A program made the position numbers and the translations under genes. From contig JACRFZ010000072.1 in the NCBI GenBank assembly GCA_016212515.1, positions 1-64,000 of the forward strand: a stretch of 64,000 bases of DNA, in the 5' to 3' direction. The DNA is from Candidatus Melainabacteria bacterium. GTDB taxonomy: Bacteria > Cyanobacteriota > Vampirovibrionia > Obscuribacterales > Obscuribacteraceae. Position 1 is the first letter of the stretch, and each line of letters starts with the position of its first letter. Below the pieces are notes generated by a model. The model saw only the letters and a list, made by a program, of their open reading frames with translations. It did no database searches and was not told where the DNA came from. Shown one piece after another: positions 42,277 to 50,721 of this stretch.

Positions 42277-44184
42277 CTATTTCCTAGTTCTGGGCGGGGC
42301 ATCCTTGAGCGGCTTAGCAGCCGTAAGAGAATCCACCGTAGGCAGGCCTATGGCATGCACCAGGTGCACCTGCGCCAGGTTGAAATCAATGAGGGCATTG
42401 GCTTTGTCTATTAATGAATTGGTGTAGTCATGCTGGGCGTTGATCACATCCAGATAGGTGCCTACCCCTTCTTGAAAGCGGAGTTCCGCCAGACGCAAAC
42501 CTTCCTGGGCGTATTTGACGGCATCGGTGGTTTCAATAATTAGATTTTCCGCGCTCATACTCGACAGGTAAGCATCCCGAACCTGCTTGGTAATGCGTTC
42601 CAGCTCTCGCTGAAATTCTAATTGCGCCTGCCTGGCCACATACTGCGAAGCTCTCACCTGAGCCACTTCCTGCATCCCAAGACCGCCAAGGTTCCAGTTT
42701 ACGCCCACACCGATAGTGAAAAGCGAGCGGGTTGTGTAGTGAGGCGAACCTGTACTGTTGGAGCTCGGCGCAGCCAGGGGCAGACCGGCGCTGGACGAAA
42801 CAGCGCCGACACTAAGACCATTGGAACTGAGGGTAGTTTGCTGGTTGCTGGCACCGGAACGGGGAGAATCGACGGCGCGGGAGCCGGTTCCAATCACATT
42901 GCCGGTCACTGCCACAGCCGGGAGGAGCGCCGAACGAGCCACTTTTACGGCATCTTTGGCAGCCATTCTCAGCTCGTCATATTTTTTCAGCTCCGGTCGT
43001 CGCTCAATTGCGATTTTAAGCAGGTCCCCGGGTTTAAGATTGGCGTCCACCAGACGGTGCTTCGAAACCATGCGAGCACCAACGGAATAGTCGACGCCGG
43101 TGTCGGCATTCAATACCGTCGCCAGTTTAACTGCATGCTTACGGCGCTCTACCTGCTGTTTGATTAGATGCTGGCGGTCAGCCGAGAGCTGATACTTAGC
43201 TTGCAATACATCAAGCTGCGTGTTGACGCCATTATCGAAGAGATCCTGGTTGACCATAAGCAACGCCCTTGAAACCTCTACGGCTTTGATGCGAATCTGC
43301 AAAAGGACGTCCGAACGCACCAGGTTGTAGTAATCATCGGCGGTATCAAGCAAAATATCGTTGACGGTACCTTTCAAATGTGCCCGCGCCGCTTTGTAAT
43401 TATGCTTGTCTTGCAGAGCCGTGTAGAGTATGCCGCCGCCTTTGAAGAGATACTGATTGAAGCCGGCCGCCGTGCTAAAAAATGGATTGGCGATGGGAAT
43501 GGCCAAACCGGCGGGAGAAACATAATTACCCTTGATCCCCTGGAAACTCAAGGTATTGGTCAGCGATGGGAGAAAACCACTGAGAGCACCGTAGTAGACC
43601 CATTTTTCCTTTTGCGCCTCAGCCTGAGAAATCTTAATAGGCAGGTTCTGCATGAGCGACTGCTGCAATACACCACGCAGACTTATCTCTTGCGAGGAAG
43701 CCGCATCAAGCTGATAGGGATTGCTGGTTTGCGTGAGGGTGATAAGCGATTTCAAAAGGGGCGGTTTGACCAGCACGTTCTCGCCGTCCACAAAAATACT
43801 GCCGGTGGAATTGCTCACTTCCCGGGAGAGGTCGTCGATGGTGGCGCGACGACTCTCGTTTTCATTGCTTATTCCGCGCAACCGCGGCATTTCGCCTTCC
43901 ACAACAGTGGACATACCGGGCGCTTTCTCTCCGGCTGGAACAGGGGACATAGCTGGCACAACATCCGGCAATTTTGCCGGTACTTTGACGGGAGCCGCAC
44001 CAGAACCGGCGGAGCCGTCACTATTTTGAGCCAGACGGATGTTCTTACCATGCACGGGCGACCAAGTGTAACCGGCAATAAGAAGCAGACAGGTAAGCTT
44101 GATTGTTAAGTATCGGTTTTGTGTTGCGCTCAAGGACGAAAAAACTTCTTTCGCACTGGTAAATAAGATATAGGTTGAAAACAA
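42277..44184 (-). CDS. TolC-family outer membrane efflux protein
   Basis: 635 residues. A late signal peptide (LTIKLTCLLLIAGYTWSPVHG) is followed by about 110 disordered Pro/Ala/Glu-rich residues and then the outer-membrane factor fold. Typical repeats are visible: LRGVLQQSLMQNLPIKISQA, DILLDTADDYYNLVRSDVL, and near the end RITKQVRDAYLSSMSAENLI with AQEGLRLAELRFQEGVGTYL. Classical TolC proteins are about 450-490 residues, so the linker accounts for the excess. The start is unclear: a TTG at 44184 and a TTG at 44133 both keep the signal peptide and neither has a good ribosome-binding site. It is the likely outer-membrane channel for the RND pump encoded at 47.5-55.4 kb on the other strand. Confidence 0.88.
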   Translation of the reverse strand: MFSTYILFTSAKEVFSSLSATQNRYLTIKLTCLLLIAGYTWSPVHGKNIRLAQNSDGSAGSGAAPVKVPAKLPDVVPAMSPVPAGEKAPGMSTVVEGEMPRLRGISNENESRRATIDDLSREVSNSTGSIFVDGENVLVKPPLLKSLITLTQTSNPYQLDAASSQEISLRGVLQQSLMQNLPIKISQAEAQKEKWVYYGALSGFLPSLTNTLSFQGIKGNYVSPAGLAIPIANPFFSTAAGFNQYLFKGGGILYTALQDKHNYKAARAHLKGTVNDILLDTADDYYNLVRSDVLLQIRIKAVEVSRALLMVNQDLFDNGVNTQLDVLQAKYQLSADRQHLIKQQVERRKHAVKLATVLNADTGVDYSVGARMVSKHRLVDANLKPGDLLKIAIERRPELKKYDELRMAAKDAVKVARSALLPAVAVTGNVIGTGSRAVDSPRSGASNQQTTLSSNGLSVGAVSSSAGLPLAAPSSNSTGSPHYTTRSLFTIGVGVNWNLGGLGMQEVAQVRASQYVARQAQLEFQRELERITKQVRDAYLSSMSAENLIIETTDAVKYAQEGLRLAELRFQEGVGTYLDVINAQHDYTNSLIDKANALIDFNLAQVHLVHAIGLPTVDSLTAAKPLKDAPPRTRK

Positions 44185-44341
44185 TAGCGCACAGAGGGGC
44201 TAGCTGTCTGCCTCGCTGCCAAGAGAAGTCGACTGTTCGAACTTCCCTCTGCTTGTGGCATATAGAGGCTATATCCAAAACAAGCTCAAGCCATAAGCTC
44301 AAGCTGGCAGCCCAAACGGGCATGTTCCTGCGGGGAGAACC

Positions 44342-44707
44342 ATGAAAGGAAAAGTCGGAAAGTTTGCCGCCAAGAAGTGGGCGCAGAAGAAGTTGGCTGA
44401 AAACAAGTCGACCGCTAAGAAAGTTGTAAAACAACAACTGGCCAGAAGCAGCGCCGCAGCCCAAAAACTCTCCGAAAGCGAACTTGCTGCCCGGGCAATG
44501 CTCATGAACGAGATGCACGGCACATTGCTGCAGAACGCTCCCTATCTCTCGGGCAATGCCGGCTGGGCCTATGAACTTTCCTTTTTGACAAGTTATACCG
44601 TGGCAAGAGTAAAAGGCATAGTGAGAGTCAGGCGCAGGAAAAGTCAAGAGCCGGCTTCGGCACCGGCTCAGAAGCCGCAACCAGCTCCTGCAAATCCTGA
44701 CCAGTAG
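44342..44707 (+). CDS. Small basic protein, Lys/Ala-rich
   Basis: 121 residues. The N-terminal third is Lys/Ala-rich and helical (KGKVGKFAAKKWAQKKLA), the middle is a short ordered segment (NEMHGTLLQNAPYLSGNAG, then WAYELSFLTSYTVARVKG) and the end is basic then Pro/Ala-rich. GGGGAG lies six bases before the ATG. A nucleic-acid-binding or membrane-surface role is conceivable from the charge, but nothing is recognised. Confidence 0.65.
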   Translation: MKGKVGKFAAKKWAQKKLAENKSTAKKVVKQQLARSSAAAQKLSESELAARAMLMNEMHGTLLQNAPYLSGNAGWAYELSFLTSYTVARVKGIVRVRRRKSQEPASAPAQKPQPAPANPDQ

Positions 44708-44864
44708 ATGCTTACGTCGACGACTGCGGGGCAAGAGTGGTTACTTTCGGACCTCGTACACGCCACCGCCCACAGTGACTTCCGCTGCTTTTTAAGGTGG
44801 GGAAATTTCTGCATGATAAACTAGCAGGTCGATTGATACTCCACATTTCCAGTAAGGAACAGCT

Positions 44865-45905
44865 ATGTTGTACTTTGCGCCGGTTCACAAGTGCTCAGTT
44901 GAGAAGCAACGGTTCACGCTTAAAAATGCAGTCAGCTTAGTCGCCTGCCTATTGGCATCCACGCTAATGCTGCCGTCAGTCGGAGCGGCGGAAGACAAGA
45001 AGACGACAACTGAACAGGTTAAGACAACCAGAGCCGGCAAATTGGCAGCCAAACCGAAAAAAGCTGAGCAAAGCAAAGGCGCCGACGAAGAAGCCCAGGT
45101 GAAGCAACAACTGGCGGCTCTCAAACAAGCTCTAGCCGACGGCGACGCTGCAAAAACCGCATCAATGTGGACCGAGGACGGTACCTACACTAGCTACCAG
45201 GGCGAAGTCTTCAAAGGCAATAAAGAAATTCTCGCCCGCTTCACCGACCTGATGGCCCAGGAAGGAAAACCCCTGGTTTATTTTGCCCTGGAAGGTGTAA
45301 AAAAACTGGCTCCCGGCGCCGCTCTGGCAGAAGGAATTGTGCACCGCATGGGCGTTCCTTCCGCCTTCAGTGCCGAGACTCGCTTCTCCATCGTTTTCGT
45401 CAAACAAGGCGGCAACTGGCTTATTAAGAGTGCGTCGGAAACACCCTATACAGCGCCGGTGAGCAAAATAAATCCCCTCAGCGAACTTTCCTGGTTGGTA
45501 GGAGACTGGGCGGCGAAAGGTAAAGCCGGTTCCATCATGATGAAAGTAGATTGGGCGGCAAACAAAAACTTCCTCATATGCACCTACTTTACCAAGCAAA
45601 ACGACGGCACGCCGATTCCGGAAAGCCGACAGGTAATTGGCTGGGATCCGCGCAGCCAGAGTCCGATTTCCTGGAATTTCGATGCCCGGGGCGGCTTCGG
45701 TTTTGGTCAGTGGAATAAACGTAGCGCCAACAAATGGTTGGTGCAGGCAAGCGGAGTCGACACGGACGGCAGCGAAACGGAAGCAACCAATGTCTTGTCT
45801 ATAGACGGCAAAGATTCCTTCAGTTGGCAATCTATCGATCGCACCATTAACGGTGAAGCCCTCAGCGACACTGCTGCACTGACGGTACAGCGCCTCTCTA
45901 AGTAA
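44865..45905 (+). CDS. Exported protein with SnoaL/DUF4440-like domain
   Basis: 346 residues. A signal peptide (VSLVACLLASTLMLPSVGAA) and a Lys/Thr-rich linker precede a SnoaL-like or DUF4440-like fold (about 80-205; QLAALKQALADGDAAKTASM, then WTEDGTYTSYQGEVFKG). A second half of unknown type follows (about 210-345; WLVGDWAAKGKAGSIMMKVD). The fold binds small ligands in many families, but no catalytic residues can be assigned. AAGGAA lies a few bases before the ATG. A strong terminator follows directly. Confidence 0.75.
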   Translation: MLYFAPVHKCSVEKQRFTLKNAVSLVACLLASTLMLPSVGAAEDKKTTTEQVKTTRAGKLAAKPKKAEQSKGADEEAQVKQQLAALKQALADGDAAKTASMWTEDGTYTSYQGEVFKGNKEILARFTDLMAQEGKPLVYFALEGVKKLAPGAALAEGIVHRMGVPSAFSAETRFSIVFVKQGGNWLIKSASETPYTAPVSKINPLSELSWLVGDWAAKGKAGSIMMKVDWAANKNFLICTYFTKQNDGTPIPESRQVIGWDPRSQSPISWNFDARGGFGFGQWNKRSANKWLVQASGVDTDGSETEATNVLSIDGKDSFSWQSIDRTINGEALSDTAALTVQRLSK

Positions 45906-45910
45906 CTATT

Positions 45911-45944
45911 CAGCGAAGAGAACAACTTCGCTGTTCATTTTTTT
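45911..45944 (+). terminator. Rho-independent terminator
   Basis: A perfect eight-pair stem (CAGCGAAG, loop AGAACAA, CTTCGCTG) followed by TTCATTTTTTT, six bases after the stop of the SnoaL-like gene. It separates that gene from the Gly-rich/RND set. Confidence 0.92.
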
Positions 45945-45980
45945 ACACATTCCCTCGATTTACCGATTAAGGATCGACAA

Positions 45981-47420
45981 GTGAAAAGCATTACTTCAAG
46001 AACAATCGCCGCTCTGAGCCTCTCTTTTCTTCTGGTCATGCCGGCAATGGCACGCGGCGGCGGCTTTGGCGGTGGCGGATTCGGCGGCGGCGGCGGTCGT
46101 GGTTTCGGCGGCGGCGGCTTCGGCGGCGGCGGCAGAGACTTTGGCGGCTTCGGCGGCGGTGGTCGCGGTTTCGGCGGCGGTCGAGATTTTGGCGGCGGCA
46201 GCTTCGGCGGCGGCACTAGAGATTTCGGTGGCGGCAATTTCGGCGGCGGCACTAGAGATTTCGGTGGCGGCAATTTCGGCGGCGGTAGTAGAGATTTCGG
46301 CGGCGGCAGTTTCGGCGGCGGTAGTAGAGATTTCGGTGGCGGCAATGCCGGCGGTCGCGGTTTCGGCAATGGCAATTTTGGCGGTGGCGTCAGCACACGC
46401 CCCGTTGACGGCGGCATCGGCGGCAAACAGCCTTTTGCCGGTCATCTTCCTACCGATGGCGGCTTCGGCGGTCTGGCCGGTGCGGGTAATCGTCCCAACC
46501 GGCCAAACAACATCGATAGAAATCAGCTCAATAATCAGGGCGACAAAATAAGAAACAGCTTCAACAACGATACGTTCAATCGCAACAACTACAACAACGT
46601 CAATGTCAATCGCAACGCCTACGGTGGTTACGGGCGCTACGGCGGCTGGGGCGGTCACGCCTACGCCAACGGTTGGGCCCATGGCTGGGCGGCCAATAAC
46701 TGGTACCACGGCAACTGGGGCTATCCGGGCGGCTGGTACTGCCCGGGCTGGTCGTCGGCAGCCGCCTGGACCTGCATGGGCGTATCCACCCTCACATCCT
46801 TCCTGGGTCTGGGCATGATGGGCATGGCCCTGGATGATAAAAATCAGCCAAGCACAACCAATATAACCTACCAGGGCGACAACGTTTATATGAACGGTCA
46901 GCCACTCGGTACTTCCCAACAGTATTACCAGCAGGCGCAACAACTGGCCAGCCAGGCTTATTCCCAGGGTTATAGCGATGCCCTGCAAAACGGCGGCGGC
47001 AGCACCGACGGCAACTACGACTACGATCCCGCCAACGGTGCCAGTCCTCAAGCCACCGCCGCCCAGGGTGAGTGGCAACCCCTTGGAGTTTTTGCCCTGG
47101 CCGAGCCCGGTCAAAGCAATTCCAATATGCTTTTGCAACTGGCCATCAACAAAGACGGCATCGTCAGAGGCAATTACCTGAACCAACTGACAAATGAAAC
47201 TTCCCAGGTATATGGAGCACTCGACAAGAAAACCAAGCGCGTATCCTGGACCATTGGTCAGAACAACCAGACCGTCTTCGATTCTACTCTCGCTGATATG
47301 GTCAAAGATGACAGCCAGGTGCTGGTGCATTATGGACCTTCCAACACCCAGACCATGGCTTTGATCAGGCTACCCCAGCCCAAAGACGCCGACCAATCGC
47401 AGCCCCCCAGTAACGGTTAA
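45981..47420 (+). CDS. Exported Gly-rich repeat protein with C-terminal cell-surface domain
   Basis: 479 residues. The signal peptide (TIAALSLSFLLVMPAMARGG) leads to about 110 residues of Gly/Phe-rich repeats (12-residue units FGGGxFGGGxRD), an Asn-rich stretch, an aromatic segment (NGWAHGWAANNWYHGNW) and a hydrophobic stretch (TCMGVSTLTSFLGLGMMGMA). The C-terminal domain (about 370-475; WQPLGVFALAEPGQSNSNML, DGIVRGNYLNQLT, VSWTIGQNN) resembles, as I recall, domains in Gly-rich exported proteins of Planctomycetes. The start is a GTG with AAGGA upstream. It lies 76 bases ahead of the RND permease genes and may be co-transcribed with them. Confidence 0.78.
   Translation: MKSITSRTIAALSLSFLLVMPAMARGGGFGGGGFGGGGGRGFGGGGFGGGGRDFGGFGGGGRGFGGGRDFGGGSFGGGTRDFGGGNFGGGTRDFGGGNFGGGSRDFGGGSFGGGSRDFGGGNAGGRGFGNGNFGGGVSTRPVDGGIGGKQPFAGHLPTDGGFGGLAGAGNRPNRPNNIDRNQLNNQGDKIRNSFNNDTFNRNNYNNVNVNRNAYGGYGRYGGWGGHAYANGWAHGWAANNWYHGNWGYPGGWYCPGWSSAAAWTCMGVSTLTSFLGLGMMGMALDDKNQPSTTNITYQGDNVYMNGQPLGTSQQYYQQAQQLASQAYSQGYSDALQNGGGSTDGNYDYDPANGASPQATAAQGEWQPLGVFALAEPGQSNSNMLLQLAINKDGIVRGNYLNQLTNETSQVYGALDKKTKRVSWTIGQNNQTVFDSTLADMVKDDSQVLVHYGPSNTQTMALIRLPQPKDADQSQPPSNG
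46203..46346 (+). repeat. Four 36-bp tandem units in the Gly-rich gene
   Basis: Units beginning TTCGGCGGCGGC at 46203, 46239, 46275 and 46311, each coding for 12 residues of the FGGGxRDFGGGN type. They differ mainly at third positions and at Thr/Ser and Asn/Ser codons. Confidence 0.85.
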
Positions 47421-47496
47421 TGTCGCCAGCAAGAGGCTTGCACCATTTACGTAACCCTCTTATTTGCGGATTACCCGGACAAAGGGCGGTGAGTCC

Positions 47497-50400
47497 ATGT
47501 GGATAGTTGAACTGGCACTACGTAAAGGTCATACCTTCGTAGTGCTGGCTATCACTATCTTCTTGTTCGGCGCTATCTCCATCGCCAGAATGGCTGTAGA
47601 CATTTTTCCGGTAATTAACACACCGGTAGTGAGCTGCGTCTGGACCTATGCCGGCATGTCTCCTTACAACATGGAGAACCTGGTCACCACGGTGACGGAG
47701 CGTGCCCTCACCTCCACAATAAACGGCATCGACCGCATGGAATCAAATAGCCTTTCGGGCATGGCCATCATCAAGGTCTACCTGCGCAAAGGCACACCCA
47801 TAGGCGAAGCCGTGGCCATGGTATCGTCGGTGGGAACGGCCATTTTGAGACAATTGCCGCGCGGCATAAGCGCGCCCTTTGTCACCCAGTCCAGTGCCAC
47901 CGATGTACCGGTTATGCAGCTCGGCATTCACAGCCGCACCATACCGGAAGAAAAGCTATTTGACATAGCCAATAACTTGATACGCACCCAGCTCGCCACC
48001 GTGCACGGTGCCATCACGCCCTTTCCCTACGGCGGCAAATACCGCCAGGTCATGATTGATCTCGATCCCAAAGCCCTTCGTGCCCAGGCTCTTTCGGCCT
48101 ACGATGTGATGAAGGCCGTGAACGATCAATCTATCGTGGCACCGACCGGCACCATGAAGGTGGGACCTTTCGAATATTGTGTGGTCTTGAACAATATTCC
48201 AGACCAGATAGCCAAACTAAACAGCATTCCGGTAAAAACAGCAATCGCTCAAAATCAGATTGGCGCAGTTATCTTTCTCAAAGACGTAGCCAATGTACAC
48301 GACGGCTACCAGCCCCAGCTCAATATCGTCAATCTGAACGGCAAGCGCGGCGTGCTTTTCAATATATTGAAAAGCGGCGATGCTTCCACTCTCACCGTGG
48401 TGCAGGGCGTCAAAGAGATGCTGCCGAGACTGCGGGCAATGGTGCCAAAAGAATGCCACATCGATGTTATCACCGACCAATCACTTTTTGTGAAAGACTG
48501 CGTCAGCGAAGTAGTGAGGGAAGCCATTACGGCAGCCTTGTTGACGGCACTGATGATGCTTGCCCTGCTCGGAAGCTGGCGTTCCACCTTGATTGTGGCC
48601 ACATCTATTCCCCTGGCCATTCTTGCCGCCATCATCGGGCTCAACGTTGCCGGTCAAACCATCAACTCTATGACCCTGGGCGGTCTGGCTCTGGCAGTGG
48701 GCATGCTCGTGGACGACGCCACAGTGGAAGTGGAAAACGTACACCGCAACATGGCCATGGGCAAAGATGTAGAAACGGCAATTCTCGATGGAGCCAGGCA
48801 GGTCGCCCTACCGGCCCTGGTTTCCACACTATCAATTTGTATAGTCTTCGTGCCCCTCATCTTTCTAACCGAGCCGAGCCGCTCCTTGTTTGTGCCCCTC
48901 GGGCTCTCCGTCACCTTTGCCATGCTTGCCTCCTATGGGCTCTCCCGCACCATCGTGCCCCTGATGTCTAAGACCCTACTGGCCGGTGAAAGTCACGGTC
49001 ACTCTCAAGCTAAGAAACCAACCAATCTTTTTGCCATAATTGTCGGCTTTGTAGACAAAATCTTTGAAGCCGTAAGGCTTTTCTATCGCGGGCTCTTAGA
49101 TAAGGTGCTCGATCATCCCCTTATCAGCATTGCATCCTTTCTGGCAGTTTATGCGGCCTTACTGTCTTTGATACCGCTCATCGGTCAAGATTATTTCCCG
49201 GCTATCGATGGCGGACAGTTGCGCATGCATGTAGCCACCCATGCCGGCACCCGGGTGGAAGTAACCGAACACATTTTCAAACAGGTGGAAAAGGCAGTCA
49301 AGGAAGTCATTCCCGAAGAAGAGATTGCATCTATCTCGGACAACATCGGGCTGCCCTGCTCCGGTATTAATTATGCCTACTCAGACAGCCAGACCGCCTC
49401 GGAAGCCGACGGTGAGATTCTCATATCACTGAAGGAAGAGCGGGCCCATGATACCGAGTACTATCAAAAACAAATTCGCAAGCTCATGCGCAGTCGTTTT
49501 CCTGAGTTGACCTTCTATTTTCAGCCCGGAGATATCGTCACCCAGATACTCAATGCCGGACTGCCCGCCCCCATAGACATCAAAGTTATCGGCTACAACA
49601 AAAATAATTACCAGTTGGCCAAAGACATCAAGCGAAAAATAGAGAAGGTGCCGGGCGCCGTTGATATTTGCCTGCATCAAATTACCGACGGTCCGCACCT
49701 CCGCTGGACAGTGAACCGCACTTTTGCGCAGGAAGCGGGAGTCACCCAGGCCGATGTTTCCAACTCCTTCTTGATCAATCTGAGCAACAGTTTTCAAACC
49801 AATCCGAACTTCTGGGTGAACGAGAAGACAGGCATCAGTTACAACCTGGCGGTACAGACCCAGCAAAGAGACCTGGCCACCATCAACGATATCGGGCTGA
49901 CTCAGATTACAGGCGGCACCACCGGTATTAATCCCTCCGTAAGCGGCGACCCACAGCCCACCAGCGGGCTCAAGCAGGGCGATAGCCCCAGACGGGGTCA
50001 GCTCTTAATGAATTTGGCCACCTTTGAAAGGGCGCGCACCCCTCTGGTAATCAATCACATAAATGTACAACCTGTTTACGACATCTACGCCGCTTGCCAG
50101 GACAGAGACCTGGGCGGTGTCTCCCAGGATATTGCCAAAATTCTGGAAGAGGTGAAAAAGAACCTGCCCCGGGGTGCGAAAGTAGTGATGATGGGTCAGG
50201 TCTTAAGTATGAATCTGGCCTTTCTGGCTCTGCTCCTGGGTCTGGTCTTTGCCCTGGTGCTGGTATATCTCTTACTTGTAATCAACTTCCAGAGTTGTAG
50301 CGATCCGTTAATTATCCTGATGGCCATACCCGGTGCCCTCTCGGGCATTGTGCTCAGTCTTTTCCTTACCCAGACAACATTTTCCATTCCTGCTCTGATG

Positions 50401-50721
50401 GGCACCATTATGACTATGGGTGTGGCCTCGGCCAACTCCATTTTGATGGTAACCTTCGCCCGGGGGGAACTGGAAGAAACTAAGGACGCCAGGCTAGCGG
50501 CCCTGAACGCCGGCTTCGAGCGCTTCCGCCCGGTTATAATGACGGCTTCCGCTATGATCATCGGCATGATTCCCATGGCTTTAGGTGGCGGCGAAGGGGG
50601 CTCCCAGAATGCTCCCATAGGCAGAGCCGTCATCGGTGGTCTTTCCGTTGCCACCATTTCCACTTTGTTTTTTGTTCCGCTCATATTCTATATTTTGCGC
50701 CGCAAGGGAGGTGGTAAGTAA
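47497..50721 (+). CDS. RND efflux permease 1
   Basis: 1074 residues, full length for a proton-driven RND pump, in the cytoplasmic membrane with large periplasmic loops. The first helix (VVLAITIFLFGAISIARM), the porter-domain start (MSPYNMENLVTTVTERAL) and the second-half motif (QDYFPAIDGGQLRMHV) are present. The TM4 proton-relay Asp pair is at about 405 (GMLVDDATVEVENVH). The Lys of TM10 that is essential in AcrB is replaced: VASANSILMVTF, Ala at about 976. The ATG at 47497 is chosen over an upstream frame start because homology begins at MWIVE. Its stop and the start of permease 2 overlap (TAATG), so both are translated together. Substrate not predictable. Confidence 0.93.
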   Translation: MWIVELALRKGHTFVVLAITIFLFGAISIARMAVDIFPVINTPVVSCVWTYAGMSPYNMENLVTTVTERALTSTINGIDRMESNSLSGMAIIKVYLRKGTPIGEAVAMVSSVGTAILRQLPRGISAPFVTQSSATDVPVMQLGIHSRTIPEEKLFDIANNLIRTQLATVHGAITPFPYGGKYRQVMIDLDPKALRAQALSAYDVMKAVNDQSIVAPTGTMKVGPFEYCVVLNNIPDQIAKLNSIPVKTAIAQNQIGAVIFLKDVANVHDGYQPQLNIVNLNGKRGVLFNILKSGDASTLTVVQGVKEMLPRLRAMVPKECHIDVITDQSLFVKDCVSEVVREAITAALLTALMMLALLGSWRSTLIVATSIPLAILAAIIGLNVAGQTINSMTLGGLALAVGMLVDDATVEVENVHRNMAMGKDVETAILDGARQVALPALVSTLSICIVFVPLIFLTEPSRSLFVPLGLSVTFAMLASYGLSRTIVPLMSKTLLAGESHGHSQAKKPTNLFAIIVGFVDKIFEAVRLFYRGLLDKVLDHPLISIASFLAVYAALLSLIPLIGQDYFPAIDGGQLRMHVATHAGTRVEVTEHIFKQVEKAVKEVIPEEEIASISDNIGLPCSGINYAYSDSQTASEADGEILISLKEERAHDTEYYQKQIRKLMRSRFPELTFYFQPGDIVTQILNAGLPAPIDIKVIGYNKNNYQLAKDIKRKIEKVPGAVDICLHQITDGPHLRWTVNRTFAQEAGVTQADVSNSFLINLSNSFQTNPNFWVNEKTGISYNLAVQTQQRDLATINDIGLTQITGGTTGINPSVSGDPQPTSGLKQGDSPRRGQLLMNLATFERARTPLVINHINVQPVYDIYAACQDRDLGGVSQDIAKILEEVKKNLPRGAKVVMMGQVLSMNLAFLALLLGLVFALVLVYLLLVINFQSCSDPLIILMAIPGALSGIVLSLFLTQTTFSIPALMGTIMTMGVASANSILMVTFARGELEETKDARLAALNAGFERFRPVIMTASAMIIGMIPMALGGGEGGSQNAPIGRAVIGGLSVATISTLFFVPLIFYILRRKGGGK

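Noticed and set aside
44045-44734. 229-codon - strand frame between the TolC-like gene and the SnoaL-like gene
   Set aside because: It overlaps the better supported + strand gene at 44342 and the TolC gene, and shows no coherent domain.
45996-47330. 444-codon - strand frame opposite the Gly-rich gene
   Set aside because: It is the reverse reading of Gly codons, giving Ala/Thr/Glu-rich repeats; the + strand frame has a signal peptide and an ordered C-terminal domain.
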